Positions 1 through 15,032 are shown, numbered from the stretch's first letter. The stretch is 64,000 nt of DNA from Silurus meridionalis (GCF_014805685.1 NC_060896.1:6868889-6932888), one strand, 5' to 3'. Notes: a model not told the origin generated them from the letters alone. Numbers and translations: made by a program.

Positions 1-370
1 ACCTGGTTTGTTCGTTGTAGCGTAGAATATTTAATAGTTGCAGCGAGTGCCACTGGAAATGTATCATCTGCGAGCTTCACATCTGACCGCCTGTAGGAAA
101 AACACCCTGCTCTTGCAACTTTTCAGTCCAAGCGCGTAACTTGCACACCATGCAGGTTTTGCTCTCTGCATCTCATTGCTGCCAAATGCAGATTTTCTGT
201 TTCATATTTTTTCACTGACTTCATACAAACAGAAAGAAACAATGATCACCCGAATAGTGATTTCTGTAAACAAACAAAAAGGTTAACTTGTTATTTAAAT
301 ACTCATACACTCCATTAATAAACACTCAACTCATTCTCTGCTCGTGCTGTGGGGAAGCTCAGAGGTAAGC

Positions 371-408
371 GTGCGTGTGTGTGTGTGTGTGGGTGTGTGT
401 GTGTGTGT
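371..408 (+). repeat. (GT)n microsatellite
   Basis: Interrupted by GGG once. Confidence 0.9.
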
Positions 409-785
409 TGCTGTGCAGTTTGTGCCTTTGTGCGTGTGTTTACACAGCGTAATAAGCCTGGGCAGATCTTGGCACAGTCTGTAGCAGCAGCATCAGTAGA
501 TCCTGAGAGTGATCCCTCTGTCTTTCTGTGCTGCAGAGGAATTACAGCTCCCATCTGGTGGCAGGGCATGAGCCAGACAGTAACAGGCAAGATCAGACCA
601 AACGAGGACAAATACTTTATAAAATCAGAACAAAAAGATAGATTTAATAGATACAATAATGAGTTGAGCAAGACAAGTGAACGGGAGAGACAGATCATAT
701 AGAGTAAGAAATTGAGGTGAGGGTGAAAAAAACAGATGCGTGTCCTTAGCGCTAATTAGATTGTGGAACACACTCTGTGACTCTG

Positions 786-786
<1 letters not shown>

Positions 787-880
<94 letters not shown>
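787..880 (+). repeat. (TG)n microsatellite
   Basis: About 94 bp, with one GCGTGGG interruption near 824. Confidence 0.95.
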
Positions 881-881
<1 letters not shown>

Positions 882-1028
882 TGACAAGCCTACGGGTACA
901 GAAGAAAGCTCTGATTATCCCTCTTCTGTTGCTCAGCCTGTGATCTACAGGAACAGGGACTATCAGTCTTTTGTCTTTGCTCTTGATTCTTTTCTTCCTT
1001 CATAATCTTTTTCTTTCTTGCATATACA

Positions 1029-1110
1029 GTATGTGCACTTTATTAGGAACACCTGTACTCGGAAACGATTCAAAGCCATGTTCTGCATGTTCAGTGCCGT
1101 TTAAAACCCA
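1029..1110 (+). mobile_element. DNA-transposon end fragment
   Basis: GTGCACTTTATTAGGAACAC followed by CTGTAC is the terminus of a common fish DNA transposon. Only the end is kept. Confidence 0.45.
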
Positions 1111-1699
1111 TATCGCTTATCTGCATGTTGCTTGAAGTCATGCCACTTTTCATTCAAAGCCTCCTGCAATTATCAGAGGGGAAAAAAGAAAGAAAGAAAA
1201 CAAGTCATTCAGCCACGGAAAAGTCCTGCAGCTGTATTGATTCACGCCAGGTCATTTCCCTTTATCAGTATTTTCTGCATCTCTTCTCTCAGTTGTTTTA
1301 TTTTTAAACCAAACTGAGAGTCTTTAAAGTTTTCTGCAATTATATGACCTTGTGGGGGTTTTGACATGGTCCATTTGCATATAACCATTAAATATCTAAA
1401 AAGGAATAATAAAAATGGCCGTTCATGAGTTCACTGAGTGGGACTGGGTCTCTTGCCATAACTAAAATATGTATATTACAACAGATGTTATTACAAAGTC
1501 TTGCATTTATTAGCATGTGTTGCAGTAATATTAAACTGACCATCTATTTGTTAATTAAAGAGACCTGTTTAAAATATTGCTTTATTTCTTTGTCTTTTTT
1601 AAAAGACTTGTTTGGCGTACGTTTAATATGAGTTACATGGTGTTGAAGTATGGAAAAGAAGCCATTTTGGTTCATTAGGCTAATTGACTTCTTGCACAA

Positions 1700-1795
1700 G
1701 TGGGGAGTAGTAGCTCAGTGGTTGAGTTGTTGGTTTACCAATCAGCAGGTCCCCACAAGGTCGGGGGATCATACCTCGGCATCACCAAGGTAAAA
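1700..1795 (+). mobile_element. SINE head fragment
   Basis: TAGTAGCTCAGTGGTTGAG and ACCAATCAGCAGGT followed by a weak box-B region. tRNA-like but not a tRNA gene. Confidence 0.45.
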
Positions 1796-2672
1796 ACAAA
1801 TTCTGTTTTGAAATCTAATAGTTTGTCAACTTTTTGACATTAAACTGTGGTCTTTTTAAGTGTGATTAACAAATGTGTTCTCTGTTAGCATTAGGAAAAA
1901 TATTCTAAAATTTCAGCCTGGCTTTCTGGTGAGATCAGTCCCCACATTCGCAAGATAAATAAGTAGATTTTGCTGAAATTATTGTTATGTAATTCTTTGT
2001 AGTTTGTCATATAAGGTAAAATTGTGAAATAAAAACTATACTTTATGATAGTATATCTTTATTTGTCACACAGGCTGATCACAGGGTCGATTAGTAAACT
2101 ATCATTTTGGAAACACTGGACACTTTTTTCTATTCTGTTGTAATTACATTTCATAGTAATTCTATTAAATACCATGTCTGTGTCTAACCTAAACGCTCTG
2201 CTTTTGGCAGGACTTTCTGAGTACTTCATATTCTCACCTACGCCACTGGACATTTCCACCGCACTGGCATTTTAATGCCAGGGAGACGCAGAGGTCTGCA
2301 TGCCAAGTATATGTATTATACTATATCCTGTATGTTTGATACTGGAAAATCTCAACAACAACAAAATTAATACCTTAAGTAGAGCTAACTATAACTATAA
2401 CTATACACGGACAGCTGATTTAGAGAATTATGTTTTCATAACTTCTTCATTTGGGGATATGGTAAGAAACATGGCAGCAGCTGCCCCAAATCTCTTTTTT
2501 TTTTTTTTTTTTTCAGTTTTTCCAAACAGGATAAATATCAAATTCAGCAATGCAGAGAAAAAAATAGCAGTGTCCTTTTAATCAATATCCAACTGTGGAT
2601 AAAAGCTTAAACAGCAGGCTATCTACACATGATTATTCGCCATCAGGATCAGTCTCTATTATGAAGGCAATT

Positions 2673-2674
<2 letters not shown>

Positions 2675-2719
<45 letters not shown>
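2675..2719 (+). repeat. (CA)n microsatellite
   Basis: Pure CA, about 45 bp. Confidence 0.95.
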
Positions 2720-2720
<1 letters not shown>

Positions 2721-2999
2721 GGTGATTGAGGCTGCAGGTTACAAACAATCATAAAAGCTAATCACATGCTTCCACACTTTTACTCAATATGTATTACAAC
2801 CAATTTTCTCAGTGTGAAATTCACACACTGATCACACACTGAAGTGACCTAAAAAAACTTTGACTCGTGCTGAAAGTCTTACTCGAGCCGAAATTTCCAT
2901 AGACTTTGCTTTGTGTTAAAATAATTGTGTGTAACAGCAATAGTGAGTCTCATGTGAAAGGCACCATGAATTCAGCATGTTTAAATCTGCATGAATTTA

Positions 3000-3000
3000 A

Positions 3001-3062
<62 letters not shown>
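3000..3062 (+). repeat. (TC)n(AC)n microsatellite
   Basis: Short TC run followed by about 48 bp of AC. Confidence 0.95.
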
Positions 3063-3064
<2 letters not shown>

Positions 3065-3252
3065 AAATACACAGTATCTAAACATTTGGAAAGCTTTTGA
3101 CAGAAATTCTTCACTGCACTTCTATGATATTTGTGACCTTCAATGACATGAGATGTGATCGTTATGAGTCATAAAAATTACCATTATATTTTCCTCCAAT
3201 CCTGATTTTTTCAGCCACTGGCCAGACCCCTTCTTTTTCCAGATTATCCACA

Positions 3253-3256
<4 letters not shown>

Positions 3257-3327
<71 letters not shown>
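3257..3327 (+). repeat. (AT)n microsatellite
   Basis: About 71 bp of pure AT. Confidence 0.95.
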
Positions 3328-3329
<2 letters not shown>

Positions 3330-3752
3330 ATTTATATAAATAAATATATATAAATGAGGCAAAATTAAAACCTTCAACACAACACAATTATTCATGACGT
3401 CCTTTCTTTACTCATATAAAAATGTAATTAAATAAACTCCACCGAAAAATTATTTGTAATCACTAAAGTTACTAATGCACTTGAATCTTTAATCAAGCAA
3501 AAATATCCACCTTGATGAAAACCGTCCGTGTGGAAACATAGCAAAAGTTTCGTTTTGGTGTTCTGATGATTTCCTTAATTTAAAGCACCATAATTACTTT
3601 TACAAGAATATTTTGTCTTCATGTTCATGATGAGTTTGGTGTCACTAATATTAATCATACATTTGCATAAAGCATCCAGATTTGTAGATGTCCATGTTCA
3701 TTAGAGTATTAAAAACATTCATGTTAGAATGTCATAATATTATGTCTGATGA

Positions 3753-3753
<1 letters not shown>

Positions 3754-3796
<43 letters not shown>
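3754..3796 (+). repeat. (TG)n microsatellite
   Basis: Pure TG, about 42 bp. Confidence 0.95.
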
Positions 3797-3800
<4 letters not shown>

Positions 3801-6599
3801 TTCACACTTTTTTCAGGACACTTAACTTTACACTTTATACTTATATTATATACTTATAGTAGTATATTTTAGTATATATTTATATTTATACTTATAGTTT
3901 GGATGAAAATCTTTCTGTGTCTTGATTTTAATTCCTCTACTGATCAGCTTTGCCTGTCTACAGGATAAACTCCCCACTTTCAGACCTTATGTGTCAAATG
4001 CTTTGATTTTAAATGTGCTATTTAGCTGCCTCTTTTCTGGAGGTGCTTAAATATTGTTATCTATATTCCCCTTTTGAGTTCTGCCTTGTTCTTCCCATAT
4101 GATTAAAGCATCCTCGGACATGTGCATCTGTACATCTATAAAGCCTTTTGCCCTGACCTAATACTGATCACATTCCTCTTTGTATCAACAGACCACAACA
4201 TGTCAGTCCAAATGATCTCACTAGTTTCTTGCTGCACCTTCTGTCCAGGCAAGTAAACACCACTGAAATATGGATATCGATATTTGTATATATCTCTTGA
4301 ATCTTCAATGTATAGGAATCAAAAACTGAAAAAGGCACTGAATGAAGACATAAAAAGCAAACTCAAAGATCCTTTATATTTCAGGTTCATTCCATGTTCC
4401 AACCTTCTATAGTGATGCACAGATATGATTTTCCTTATGATTTTCTGAAAAGATTCTCTACACTGGCTTAAGGAGCTAAACATTTCTAAACATAAAGAAA
4501 AAAATAAATCCACTTGATCCATCAGGACCTACAACCCTACAACATTTCCCATTTTCTCCACATTTATAATTGGGGAAAAAATTATTCAAATGTCAATCCT
4601 GCAAAAACTAAATGGAAAAGGAAGTGCTTATGACGGATAAAAAGATTAACCAAGCTGATCAGTGGGTGTGGGGTAAAAGTTGGCATTTAAGCCCACCGAA
4701 ATTAAACTAATTAAGCACATTGCCGATGCTTTTTACTATTGGCAGCTAAACCAGGTGTTTGGCTCTGATGCTGCACAAGAGGAATCGCCTCCTTATGGTT
4801 CTGAGAAAGGCGCATTGAGATCTATTCACTGATCGAAATGTATTTTGAAGCTTCGTTCTGGCTCTGATGGATGTGCTGATAGCTGTAAGCCAGGCAATAG
4901 TGGTGATGAGAGGCATTTTACAGACACATTTGCGCTACTCTTTAACGATACTGACAAAAGTGTATGGATTCATTGGATCGTGGCAGATCCTGTTCGTACG
5001 TGCAGGAAGAGGAGATAAGGGAATATGAAAAGGTAATGGAATATGTGCTCTGTGCGAGTGAAATTCGATTCAGGATGATCATTAACCTGCACGCAACAAA
5101 GCAGTGACACATACATAAGTACAGAGTGGAAATTACATGATTGTGAAGATTTTGTGCAAAAAAAAAGGCACCAGGGCAAATTAATATAATTAAAAAAATA
5201 AAACCGGAAATGTTTGTTTTTAAAACTCTTAATGTGTTCTACAAAATACAAATCTGTCAAAGACATAATGCAAATGTAACGCTATGCATTAGTGAAATCA
5301 TTTACTCGAAGGGCGCTGTAGTATAGAGATACATTTAGAAATGAGTGAAAGTAAAAGTCCTTACAGCTTGAAGATAAAAAGCCACATTAAGTGTTTTTTC
5401 GCGGCTGTGCAGTCATCAATTACACACAGGCTCTTCACACACAGGTCTTTCTTTTCCTAAAGGATTTGGTTCTGAATAAATAAGAAAGACGTCACACAGC
5501 AGCAGGATTCAACTGTTACAGGAATTTTGACTTCACTGCCAGTACCAAATTTGGCATCACACTGTAAAATAATGTAAAGTAATGATCAATAAAATGTAAT
5601 AATTCTTCATATTTCTTAAACATTATATATAATAATATATAACTATAATATTTGTTTGTCTGCACAAATTTTCAGTTCTTTAAAAAAAGGTGCCAGACTG
5701 TACTTTTCCTTTGACACTGTGAAACTGTGTATTGTTAGTAATCTTTAGGTGCATGTAATGTATATTTAAAATATTATAAATGTTTGTCACTGAAGGATTG
5801 GTATGTACATCCCATTCCACATTTAGTCCCTATTTACTGTTATAACAGCCTCTACTCTTAGTACTCTACAGGTGTGGGTCGAAAAGTTGAAACAAGGGGA
5901 AAATGTTATGCTACTATATGAAATTTACATATAAATGCAAATACAGCCTATAAAATTGTGTGCCTCTAACTTGATGGTAATAGTTTGGGGAAGAATCATT
6001 ATGGCTGGAGAGGTCAGGTGTCCCAATACTGCCATCCATATAGTTTATCTAATTGATAGTTTTAAAATTACCTATAGTGTTAACAGAGCACATACCCTAA
6101 TTATCTTGCAAGCTAAATATCAATTAAATATCAGTTCAACCAGTAAGAGTTTTATTGTGCATGCTCTTAACACTGACCTGCATGACATTTGTGGTAAAAA
6201 AATGTTTTATTCCCTTTCTGGAATTTTAGAAAGTGTCTACAGTCTACAGTCTAAACTTCACACAATTCATAACATCAAGAGCATTGTACTGTTTTAATTG
6301 TTTGGAAAACTATTTCTGAATTTATTTAAATTAAACTAGTTCCTGGTATAAGATTATAATACACCAATATTTTTTCAATTCTCTAATTGGCAGATAAGTC
6401 TGCTAATTTTATGCATTTATTTGCATAAAACCTGCCAATAGATACAAGATACTGTACGAGTAATAATCTTCAGAAATAGTTTCAATGATCTTTGATTTCA
6501 TTTAATGCAATTAAATAAGATTCGTTTAAATGAAATTGATTTTACTCAAGAAATGTTTCACGTTTTTGTCAGACGACTTTTGCAGTGTAATAGCTAATA

Positions 6600-6980
6600 G
6601 ACTATATGGAGAAAAAGTATTGGATAACCGACTTTTCCAGCCATATGTGTTTGTTACCCAAAGTTCACACAATTGTGATGTTGCTTGTTTCGGTAGCATT
6701 ACATTTTCACATCACTTGAACTAAGAAACCCAAACCTGCTTGGTGCATGGTGCACAAAGACAGCTTCATGAAGATGGTTTATGGAGAGCTCTGACATTTA
6801 GAGCTCTGACCTCATCCCTACTGAACACCCAGGTCTTTTTTTACCCGTTGGCTGAATAAGCTTAACTCTCCACAAGCACACTCCAAAATCATTAAAATAT
6901 CTTCCTTAAAGTGTGAAGGTTATTATAACGGTCAAATCTAAAGGTCACACGTACACAACCTTTTGTCCACATAATGTATA
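6600..6980. mobile_element. non-autonomous DNA transposon, Tc1-type ends
   Basis: Left ACTATATGGAGAAAAAGTAT and right CCTTTTGTCCACATAATGT are imperfect inverted repeats of the common fish 'actatatggacaaaagt' type. The interior retains a transposase 3' relic (CCACACTCCAAAATC-like block around 6870-6890). Confidence 0.6.
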
Positions 6981-8218
6981 AAGTGTGGAGAGCTAATTTG
7001 CAACTAAGGGAATAATTACAAACACAAATAAACATAAATACATACTGTATATAAGGGATGACTAATCATTATTCTTTTCCTAGAAAGCGTCTGAGCATAT
7101 CCTTTTTTCTCCAGGGATTGTTTGGCTATGTGCTCTGGTGTTGCACATAAAAGATATTTGAGTCTTGCTTCCTTTTTTCTGAGATGACTACAGTTAGCCT
7201 TACTGAGAGAAGTTTATTATGCTTGCTTTTGCTCCATTTTCTCAGTGTTTTAGTATGATAACAGATTGTCTGTCAATCATAAATCGAATTAATCCGTTAA
7301 ATGTGTGATGCCTCGTGCTATCTAATGTAACCAGGAATCATTTTTAATTTCAGTTGAGTAAAATCTTTGCTAAATCTTATCAATGTATTTTTGACAGAAT
7401 TCTAGGATGTAGCTGTAAGTGTAAAAAAAAAGCAAGAGAAAGAGAAAGTAAGGTAAGCAATGCTGGTTAAATAACAAATCAGTATACAAGTCAATCTAAA
7501 GTTCATACTGAAGGTTCAATCAAACTGAAATTATTCCTTTGAATTCTTTCAAGTTGTCATACCAAAGCAGTCAGACTACAGTATTTTTGTACACACTGTC
7601 ATTCTATCACCTTGTTTAAAATACACAGATGTTGATTTAGCTTTGAAATGACATTCCATTCAGAAGCAGCTGTCAGATGTGAAAATATAAAGCCTGGTGC
7701 AGAAAACCCACAATTTCCGTTTGTCTGGACAGACACTTCTAGTTGGGGTACCATGTCAGGAGAGTGGCGTTATCGAAACAACGTTCGTCAGGGCCTCTCA
7801 GGTGTCAGGTGAAATGCTACTGTAAATGTAATTTCTTGTTCTTTTTTTCCACATGTTGTAAAAGTGCATACAGTATACACTTCAGTATGCTTTCTTTAGA
7901 GTGTTGAAAGATTTGTAGATGTTACAGGCAGTAAATGCTTAGGAAGAAGTCAAAAATAAAACCCAAATATTCATTATTTGTTCAACAAATTTCTGCAAAT
8001 GTTCTTTTTTACGAGTCTTCAATAACAACTATTCAGTCAAGCAGGGAATCTTTGTCTTTGCTTATAAGTAATACTAATCTTTGTTTGCTTATGTCCTTGA
8101 ACAGATTCTACTGTACTGATCAGCCAACACATACAGTTCTTTTATTAAAACATAGACATGTTTTTCACTCTGATTTTAAATTATAGTACCTCTGATTTTT
8201 TCATTAGGTCATTTCAGA

Positions 8219-8767
8219 ATGTGGCATAAAAATCTAGCAAGCAATCAGTTTATGTCTAGCGTTCAGTACTACACACATAAATATGGCTTCCTTTCTATGA
8301 TTTTTTTTCCGTCTTCCTCCTGCATTGGTAGACTATTGTGCAACATTGCCTTCTTAAGTCCTGATAGTGTTCTGAGAGGTAAGCGGTCGTCCACAATTAG
8401 CTGTTGGCTACATTTTTTAGGAACGCCCAATTTTTACAAGCTATTTAAACCCTGGTGGATAACACCAAAGTCTTACTCAAGTCTTACTGTTTTACTCAAT
8501 CATGTTACACTGAGACAAGTTAGTTTGCTCACCTTGACTTTAAGATCTATACAGGCATTTCTTAATGCTACATGGACTGCTAACTTGCAGAATTGTACCC
8601 TTTATTTTCTTTTTCTTTTACAAATGAAGAGACAGAAAAGGTGTTTGTACATTATTTCGTCCATCCGGCACATATACTTTGTGGCTGCCTCGTGTCTGGC
8701 ACTCGCTTTCTCACACACACCTGCTGTTCCAATCTATCCAATGCACTGTATCACACTGAAACGCTGA
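8219..8767 (+). other. unrecognised 182-codon open frame
   Basis: Longest frame in the left 50 kb that is not simple-sequence. The predicted product is rich in Ser, Leu and hydrophobics with several Cys and Trp, and I recognise no domain in it. No Kozak, promoter or splice pattern stands out. AT-rich DNA makes this length unusual but coding is not supported. Confidence 0.12.
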
Positions 8768-8939
8768 TGACTCTCTTTCCAATGCTGTCACAGCCCTGAA
8801 TATTCCCTCTCGCTGTCCTGTCGTGTGCAGCCTGATCCATACACTCTTTATGTACTTCCACTTCCACTTCCAACTTGAAACCTTCGACACACTTTACACC
8901 CAGTGCTTGCCTTTTTTCAATTCGATTCCAAAGTCTTCA

Positions 8940-8945
<6 letters not shown>

Positions 8946-8975
<30 letters not shown>

Positions 8976-9019
8976 AGATAAGATAAGATAAGATAAGATA
9001 AGATAAGATGAGATAAGAT
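8946..9019 (+). repeat. (AGATA)n pentanucleotide array
   Basis: About 14 copies of AGATA with one AGATG variant at the right end. Confidence 0.93.
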
Positions 9020-11956
9020 TTCTGAACGATCTGATCTATTTATTTAGATTTTACATTACCCTTCAATGAACTGCTTAAAAAATTAGCATAAATGCCTAAC
9101 ACTATAAGAGCTTTGTTAATACTATATGATGTTACAATAATTTTTATACACATTTTCACTACAGACTCCTTATATGATTAAAATATAATAAAAAATATGA
9201 ATACAGCAATGAATCAATGATTAATTGAATGAAAAAATGTATGAATCATTTATAACTTGGGAGCAATACAGTTCTACCTGTCGACTATAACAATAAGATT
9301 AATTAACTGTCACATCCGACTCCTCTGCTAATCTAAAACCCACCATTAATCCACAATTCAATCTAGATAATAGCATGATTTTACTCACCTGCATAGTGAA
9401 CTTCTGTGTACTTTTACTAGTTTATCCACCATCTCTTGCTTCTTTTATTCATTCCTATGTTTTCTTTTGTTCTTGATAAAGTTTGTCTGCTAGTGCCTCA
9501 TGCTTACACTTATCTGCCTCTGCCTTCTAACATAATCAAACTGGAGCAAAATACACCACAGACTGCTGTAAGTACATCTTCCAGGTTACAGCTCAGTACT
9601 GATTCTAAACACAGGCCCATACCAGGGTTTATAACTTCTGATTTGATGTTTTGCTTGGTGGGAGAGATCCCTAAATTCCAAAGTTTATTAGGAAATGCTT
9701 GATCCACATTATAAAAGCTGTTTTTTGGGTTGGTTTTTTTTGGAGAATTTTAGCCATAACTTAATATACTTCATAATGAAGGCCAAAATTGGACTGTGAA
9801 TAAACTGGCCCAAGCAAGTTGCTGCCTAAATGCTTTTTGTCATGTTTTGTCTTGTACTTTTTTGTCTATAACGTTTTTGTTTCTTTTTTCTTATTCTACA
9901 TTGATTCAGCAACAATTACATTTTTTTATTTAACAACTTTTTATTTGTTTTAAAACCTTTTAAAAACTTTTTTTTTATTTTTTACAACTTTTAAAAAAAT
10001 TAACATCTTTCTGTCTTACTCTTTATCTTTATCTAAAAAAAATACAGCTTGCCATGTTACTGAGAAACTTGAAAGCCTGAAGCCCTCTGTACTAAAGATT
10101 TTTACATGACTTCACATCACTGCTAATGATTGTTAGAAAGCACTGACACCGTAAAATCCGGCCATTTCCATAAATGTCTCCCTACAGAAAGCTACAACAT
10201 ATCAACAATTACATTGCGCATTTTTCTTTGTTAAATAATATCATGCATTTTATCCCTTTATATTGTCTTAGAGTACATGGAGCTTCCAACGTACAAGTCT
10301 GTATTAGCTGTTAACCTACAAATGATCAGAACATATTAGACAAATTAGAACAACATTAGAAGTGTATTAATGTACATAAACCTCCTGGGCAATTCGGTTT
10401 GAGAATTCAATAAATCTGTGGTAAAAATTGAAATCAAAAGTACTGTATTGTGGTGCTAAAACAACAATCTATAAACACGTACCGTATCATGAAATTTGTG
10501 TATTGCTATATCCCTGCCATCTCCAAAGTAAATAACAGTGAGGCGAAAAACAATAATAGTCTCCTGTCTTCATAATGAGGAACTGTACCAAGCCTGCTTA
10601 CTAACAGACTTTGTATGTATGTGTCATAGCAGAGAGCTACAAGCATGAAATTGCTTTCTCACAGCCACAGCTCAGATAGGCTGTGCTTGCTGTGTCTGGA
10701 AGTCGTGTCATTTTTCATGGTTCAGACGATGTGTGTCAGAGCTGAACCGCTGTTGTTGGCTGTAGCGTGACCCGCAAATGAAAGCGAACCTCTCTCTCCT
10801 TCTCTGCATATGACGATGTATAATTCAGCAAGACATAAATAAATCCACAGATGTACCGAAGCTATTAATGCAAATCCTAAGGCAGTCTCTAGCTACTATC
10901 ACTCAATAATCACATTCTATATTAACACTAATTCCCACAACATTCATTAGAGACTACTTATGAACTCAAAGGTCTGACTCATTTGTACTATTTATTATAA
11001 TCGTTTTAGTCGTGAAACATGACAAGAATCAGTGTAAAGTCTTTCTCGAACCTACAACTATAAAAGATTTTAGTCTTAAGAGCAAGTGCAGTGAAATTCC
11101 CATGGGAATAACGTACATAGGGCTGAAGGACACAGAGCGAGATCGAGCAAGGAAAGAGACAGTGGCAAACACACAGAATGGTCTGTCCACAATTCATAGC
11201 TTGGTGTAAATTTCAACCTAAGAGATGCACAATGGTCTTTTTACAGCCAGAGTAATATCTGTAGCAGGTCATATTCATGAACCGAGAGCTACCACTTTCT
11301 AAAACAAAACCACCAGAGGCTTCTTCATGGCACCGTGTGTACAATAGACTTTAAAATCCAATTAAGAACATTTAACAAGTAAAGCAAACCCTTATAGCAG
11401 TTGTTTTGATTTCAAAGAGAGAAAAGAAAAAAGAGAAGAAAGGGGAGTTTGTCTTAATGCTGAATAAGTGATTAGGGTATCATTTTTTATATAGTTTGAT
11501 TTTCCTCCATGATCTTTATTGATGATGTGCAGAGGTGTGATTTGGCCTCTGAAGGTCTGAATAAAATCCACTGAACTGAAATCTTGGCTGGGTGATATGC
11601 AACATGTTTTTTGTAAATGCAAACCTTCTGCAAACCTGCCTTATAAATCATATGCCATCAAGAATTGTGGTTAATATTTTTTTTACTTAAAAGCGTAAAT
11701 GGGTTAAACAAGTGGGAAAACATTTAACTCTTAAATGCATGTGTGTTATGAGATCATGTTTACTGGAGAGATGATTGGTGTCAAACAGAGGTTTGTGGAG
11801 GTGGTAATGATTACTGTCTAAAGCACCAAATGCAATCTTTCTGCTAATCGAGCAAATAACTGAGGAAGTCAATTAGTGCAATGCACTGTGTCCAATTATT
11901 TACCTATCCCACATCAACACTGACAGATAATACTAACAAACCAAGCTAAAATGAAG

Positions 11957-11958
<2 letters not shown>

Positions 11959-12031
<73 letters not shown>
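11959..12031 (+). repeat. (TG)n microsatellite
   Basis: About 73 bp with one TATG interruption. Confidence 0.95.
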
Positions 12032-12033
<2 letters not shown>

Positions 12034-14947
12034 CTGTGTTCTAGACTCAACTGCAGTCTCAACACCCTTAGATTCATAAATATACCGCATCAGGCTCATT
12101 GAGATTCAAACTGCGTTACTTAAACAACGACAGACAACTTGTGAAAATGACCTGCAAATGCAAACAACAAGCCACGCTGGATTTTGTCGAAAATATTTTA
12201 AAAATAGAAACAGAGAGAAGTTGTAGATAATTTCATAATCTCTATGAATATTTATATCTGTTAATGTAAAGGCAAAGAGCTATAATTTTACATGTTTTTA
12301 GATGGCTTACACATTAACAGCAAGTAACTACAGCAGTACTGAATAGTTGACCTATTTGACCCTATCATGATCAAAATCTGCTCTTTTCGAACCCACTGCA
12401 TCTGGATTATAAACAGACCTCAATACTAAGATGCCCTGTTTACTACAACTTTCAGCGATATTGCATCATTGTCCACTATTTAGATCCCAAACACTTTCAT
12501 GTCCATGTCTCTGATAGTCACTGATGTCAGATGATCAGAAAGGACTACATGTCGGTTGTCTGACTTCAGCTGCTTTGAAACTGGTACTTTTATCTTCAGT
12601 ATTTCTTTCTACAGCAAGCAGTGTGGAAAATATTGTCAAAATTATTACAAATAATAATACTAATTCAATCTTTTACATCCAGAAAGCTAAAAAAATCCAG
12701 AAAACCTTCAAATCCAGAATGTTTGATTGCATTTTGATCTACAGACAAGCACCCTAAACACCCCTTTTACATGCTCGTGCATCACTATTTGCTACGTATA
12801 ACTGGGCTTTCAATCAGCTGCATGTTCAAGTGCTATTGAAAGTGACACCATGACCACCATGACTCTACTTCAACTTTAGTTAAAGCTACATACAGTTTGT
12901 TTAAATGCAGCTGGAGTTGTAGCAGATGAGAACTACGGTAAGCTCTTTTCTTTTACAGCATCTACACGTTCACCTACATCCACCCTTTATGTGAAGAAGA
13001 TCGACATCATGGGATCATTTTACATGTGTATTGATGGTCTTCTGTCAATATTAACACTTAAACATAAAAAATATACCTGCTCTTAATATCTTTCTCCTTT
13101 TTTTTAACATATGAATGATTATAAAAGTGTTCGAAACATTTGGAAACATCTAAAAAAAAGAAAGTGTGCTATGTGGCATGCTCCATCATGTGACTGTCCT
13201 ACAACAAAAATACAGTATGATGGTATGTAAAATCATCGAGCTATTGTATCTATTTCCTCAAAACGTGAAAACACTGCTATTTGGGATAATAGTAGGAATA
13301 TATGGGTAAGAAGAATCTGGAAGGATCGATTACAGTATTAATTAATATATAGGTTTTTAGGACTTTGCAAGAGACAAAAAAAACACACACACAGCCTACT
13401 TAAATCACATTTTGCATGAATTCAGTAAAATCAGAATATGTTGAATGTGAATTATAGAAATAAAATGCTGTCTTTTCTTAATAGAAAACTACAGCAAAAT
13501 TAAAAGCTTATTGTAACTTCCCTTGATCAGTCAGTTAACTTCAGCTAGGAATAGAAATCTAACTGCACTGTCTTTATATAAATATACCAACCTATTTATC
13601 GTTATGTGACCCGTTTTCATTAATGTAAATGTGTTTTAAAGTGGCTGCAGGTGTTAAGCTGGTCACTGTTAGATAACGTAACATACTAATGTGGGAAAAG
13701 TCCGTTATCTGAAGTTAGCCATTCACGTACATATTAACTAAAAAGCAAAAGCAAATATTTAACAGCACCCAAGTTAACCCCATCAGAAAATGAGATTAGC
13801 ATGACATGGGAAAATGTGGGTAACCTCCTGCTTTTGTATCCCAGAGTTACTCAATCGTAAGCAATAGATGGTCTGTTATTTTTGAGAGATCTTTGGGTTT
13901 TCCTCCTGGCATCAACACCAGCTTATGCACAGTAGTGCAGCGTTAATGTCCATGCTTTGTGCTGTGTTCTTGAGTTGTGTTTTGACGTTTGTTACAATCT
14001 TAAAGCCCTCATGGTGTAGCAGTGACATTTAAGCCGGGCAGTCTGTGCCATGCGTCCTGTACTCTCCTTAATTGAAACAGATGGTGAGTCTGGGGCATGG
14101 CCTCGGGGCCCAAATGTACACTCATCACACACACGCACACACACACACACATACATTGCTGCTATTGCAAACCAACAACTTATACAAATTGCACAAAAAC
14201 AGAGGATCAGAACTCTGCTTACATGCAAAGCAGGCTAAAACCATGTCCTCAGTCAATTAAGACTTTATTTTCAATGCTTTCATATCAGAGCTGTATCACA
14301 GCAAAGATTAAAGACTGAGGCCATGATGAAGTGCCAGTAAAACTAAGTATGCGTGTGGGTTTAAGTGGACGAGCAAACAAGTGAGAGAGACAGAGATAAA
14401 CAAGCAGGAAGAAAAGAACAAAAGGAAATGTAGCTTTAATTTGTTTAAATAATTCTGATGGGAAACAAGTAAAATAAAACCAAGCATGTTCCTAGAAGCT
14501 AAAGTGATGCTGTACATAAATATAGAAAGTCATCACACAAAGTATAATACAGCCGTAACCCTCTTGGCCTTGGTGCAAAAAAAAAAAAAAGAAAACCACA
14601 ATCAATGGATCAAATCTCAATAATATCTTACATCCAATGACACAAACAAATTGCTAATATAACCAGTTTAGTATTCTCAGTACAGTGCATAGTACAATAC
14701 AGTGTATAATAAAAGTTAAGTAGTAAGACGTAAGAGCAGATTTGTGGGATTACCTTGTCTATGTGCAGAAATCACAAAAGTAATTCCGAATAGCAATCTG
14801 TCTGAGCTTAAACTAAATGAAATTCTAAAAGTGGGATCTAAAGGCCGATCCTACCCAAAAAACCCTGGGTTAAAAATTAAATAAAAACAAGCTAGCTCCC
14901 ATAACCTGTCTGGAGCAGACAGAGACTGAGGAATGAGAGAGACAGAG

Positions 14948-14952
14948 GAGTG

Positions 14953-15030
<78 letters not shown>
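14948..15030 (+). repeat. (TG)n(AG)n microsatellite
   Basis: TG run of about 40 bp passing into about 40 bp of AG. Confidence 0.95.

Positions 15031-15032
<2 letters not shown>

Larger units (their letters stand above)
1..8900. other. non-genic block
   Basis: Apart from the listed repeats and the Tc1-type element I see no gene. 4630-4960 is unique-looking DNA with homeodomain-like TAATTAAG near 4708 and TTGGCAG near 4740, a possible conserved non-coding element. Confidence 0.5.

Noticed and set aside
5935..6297. 120-codon plus-strand frame
   Set aside because: No recognisable domain, AT-rich, no splice or promoter context; treated as chance.
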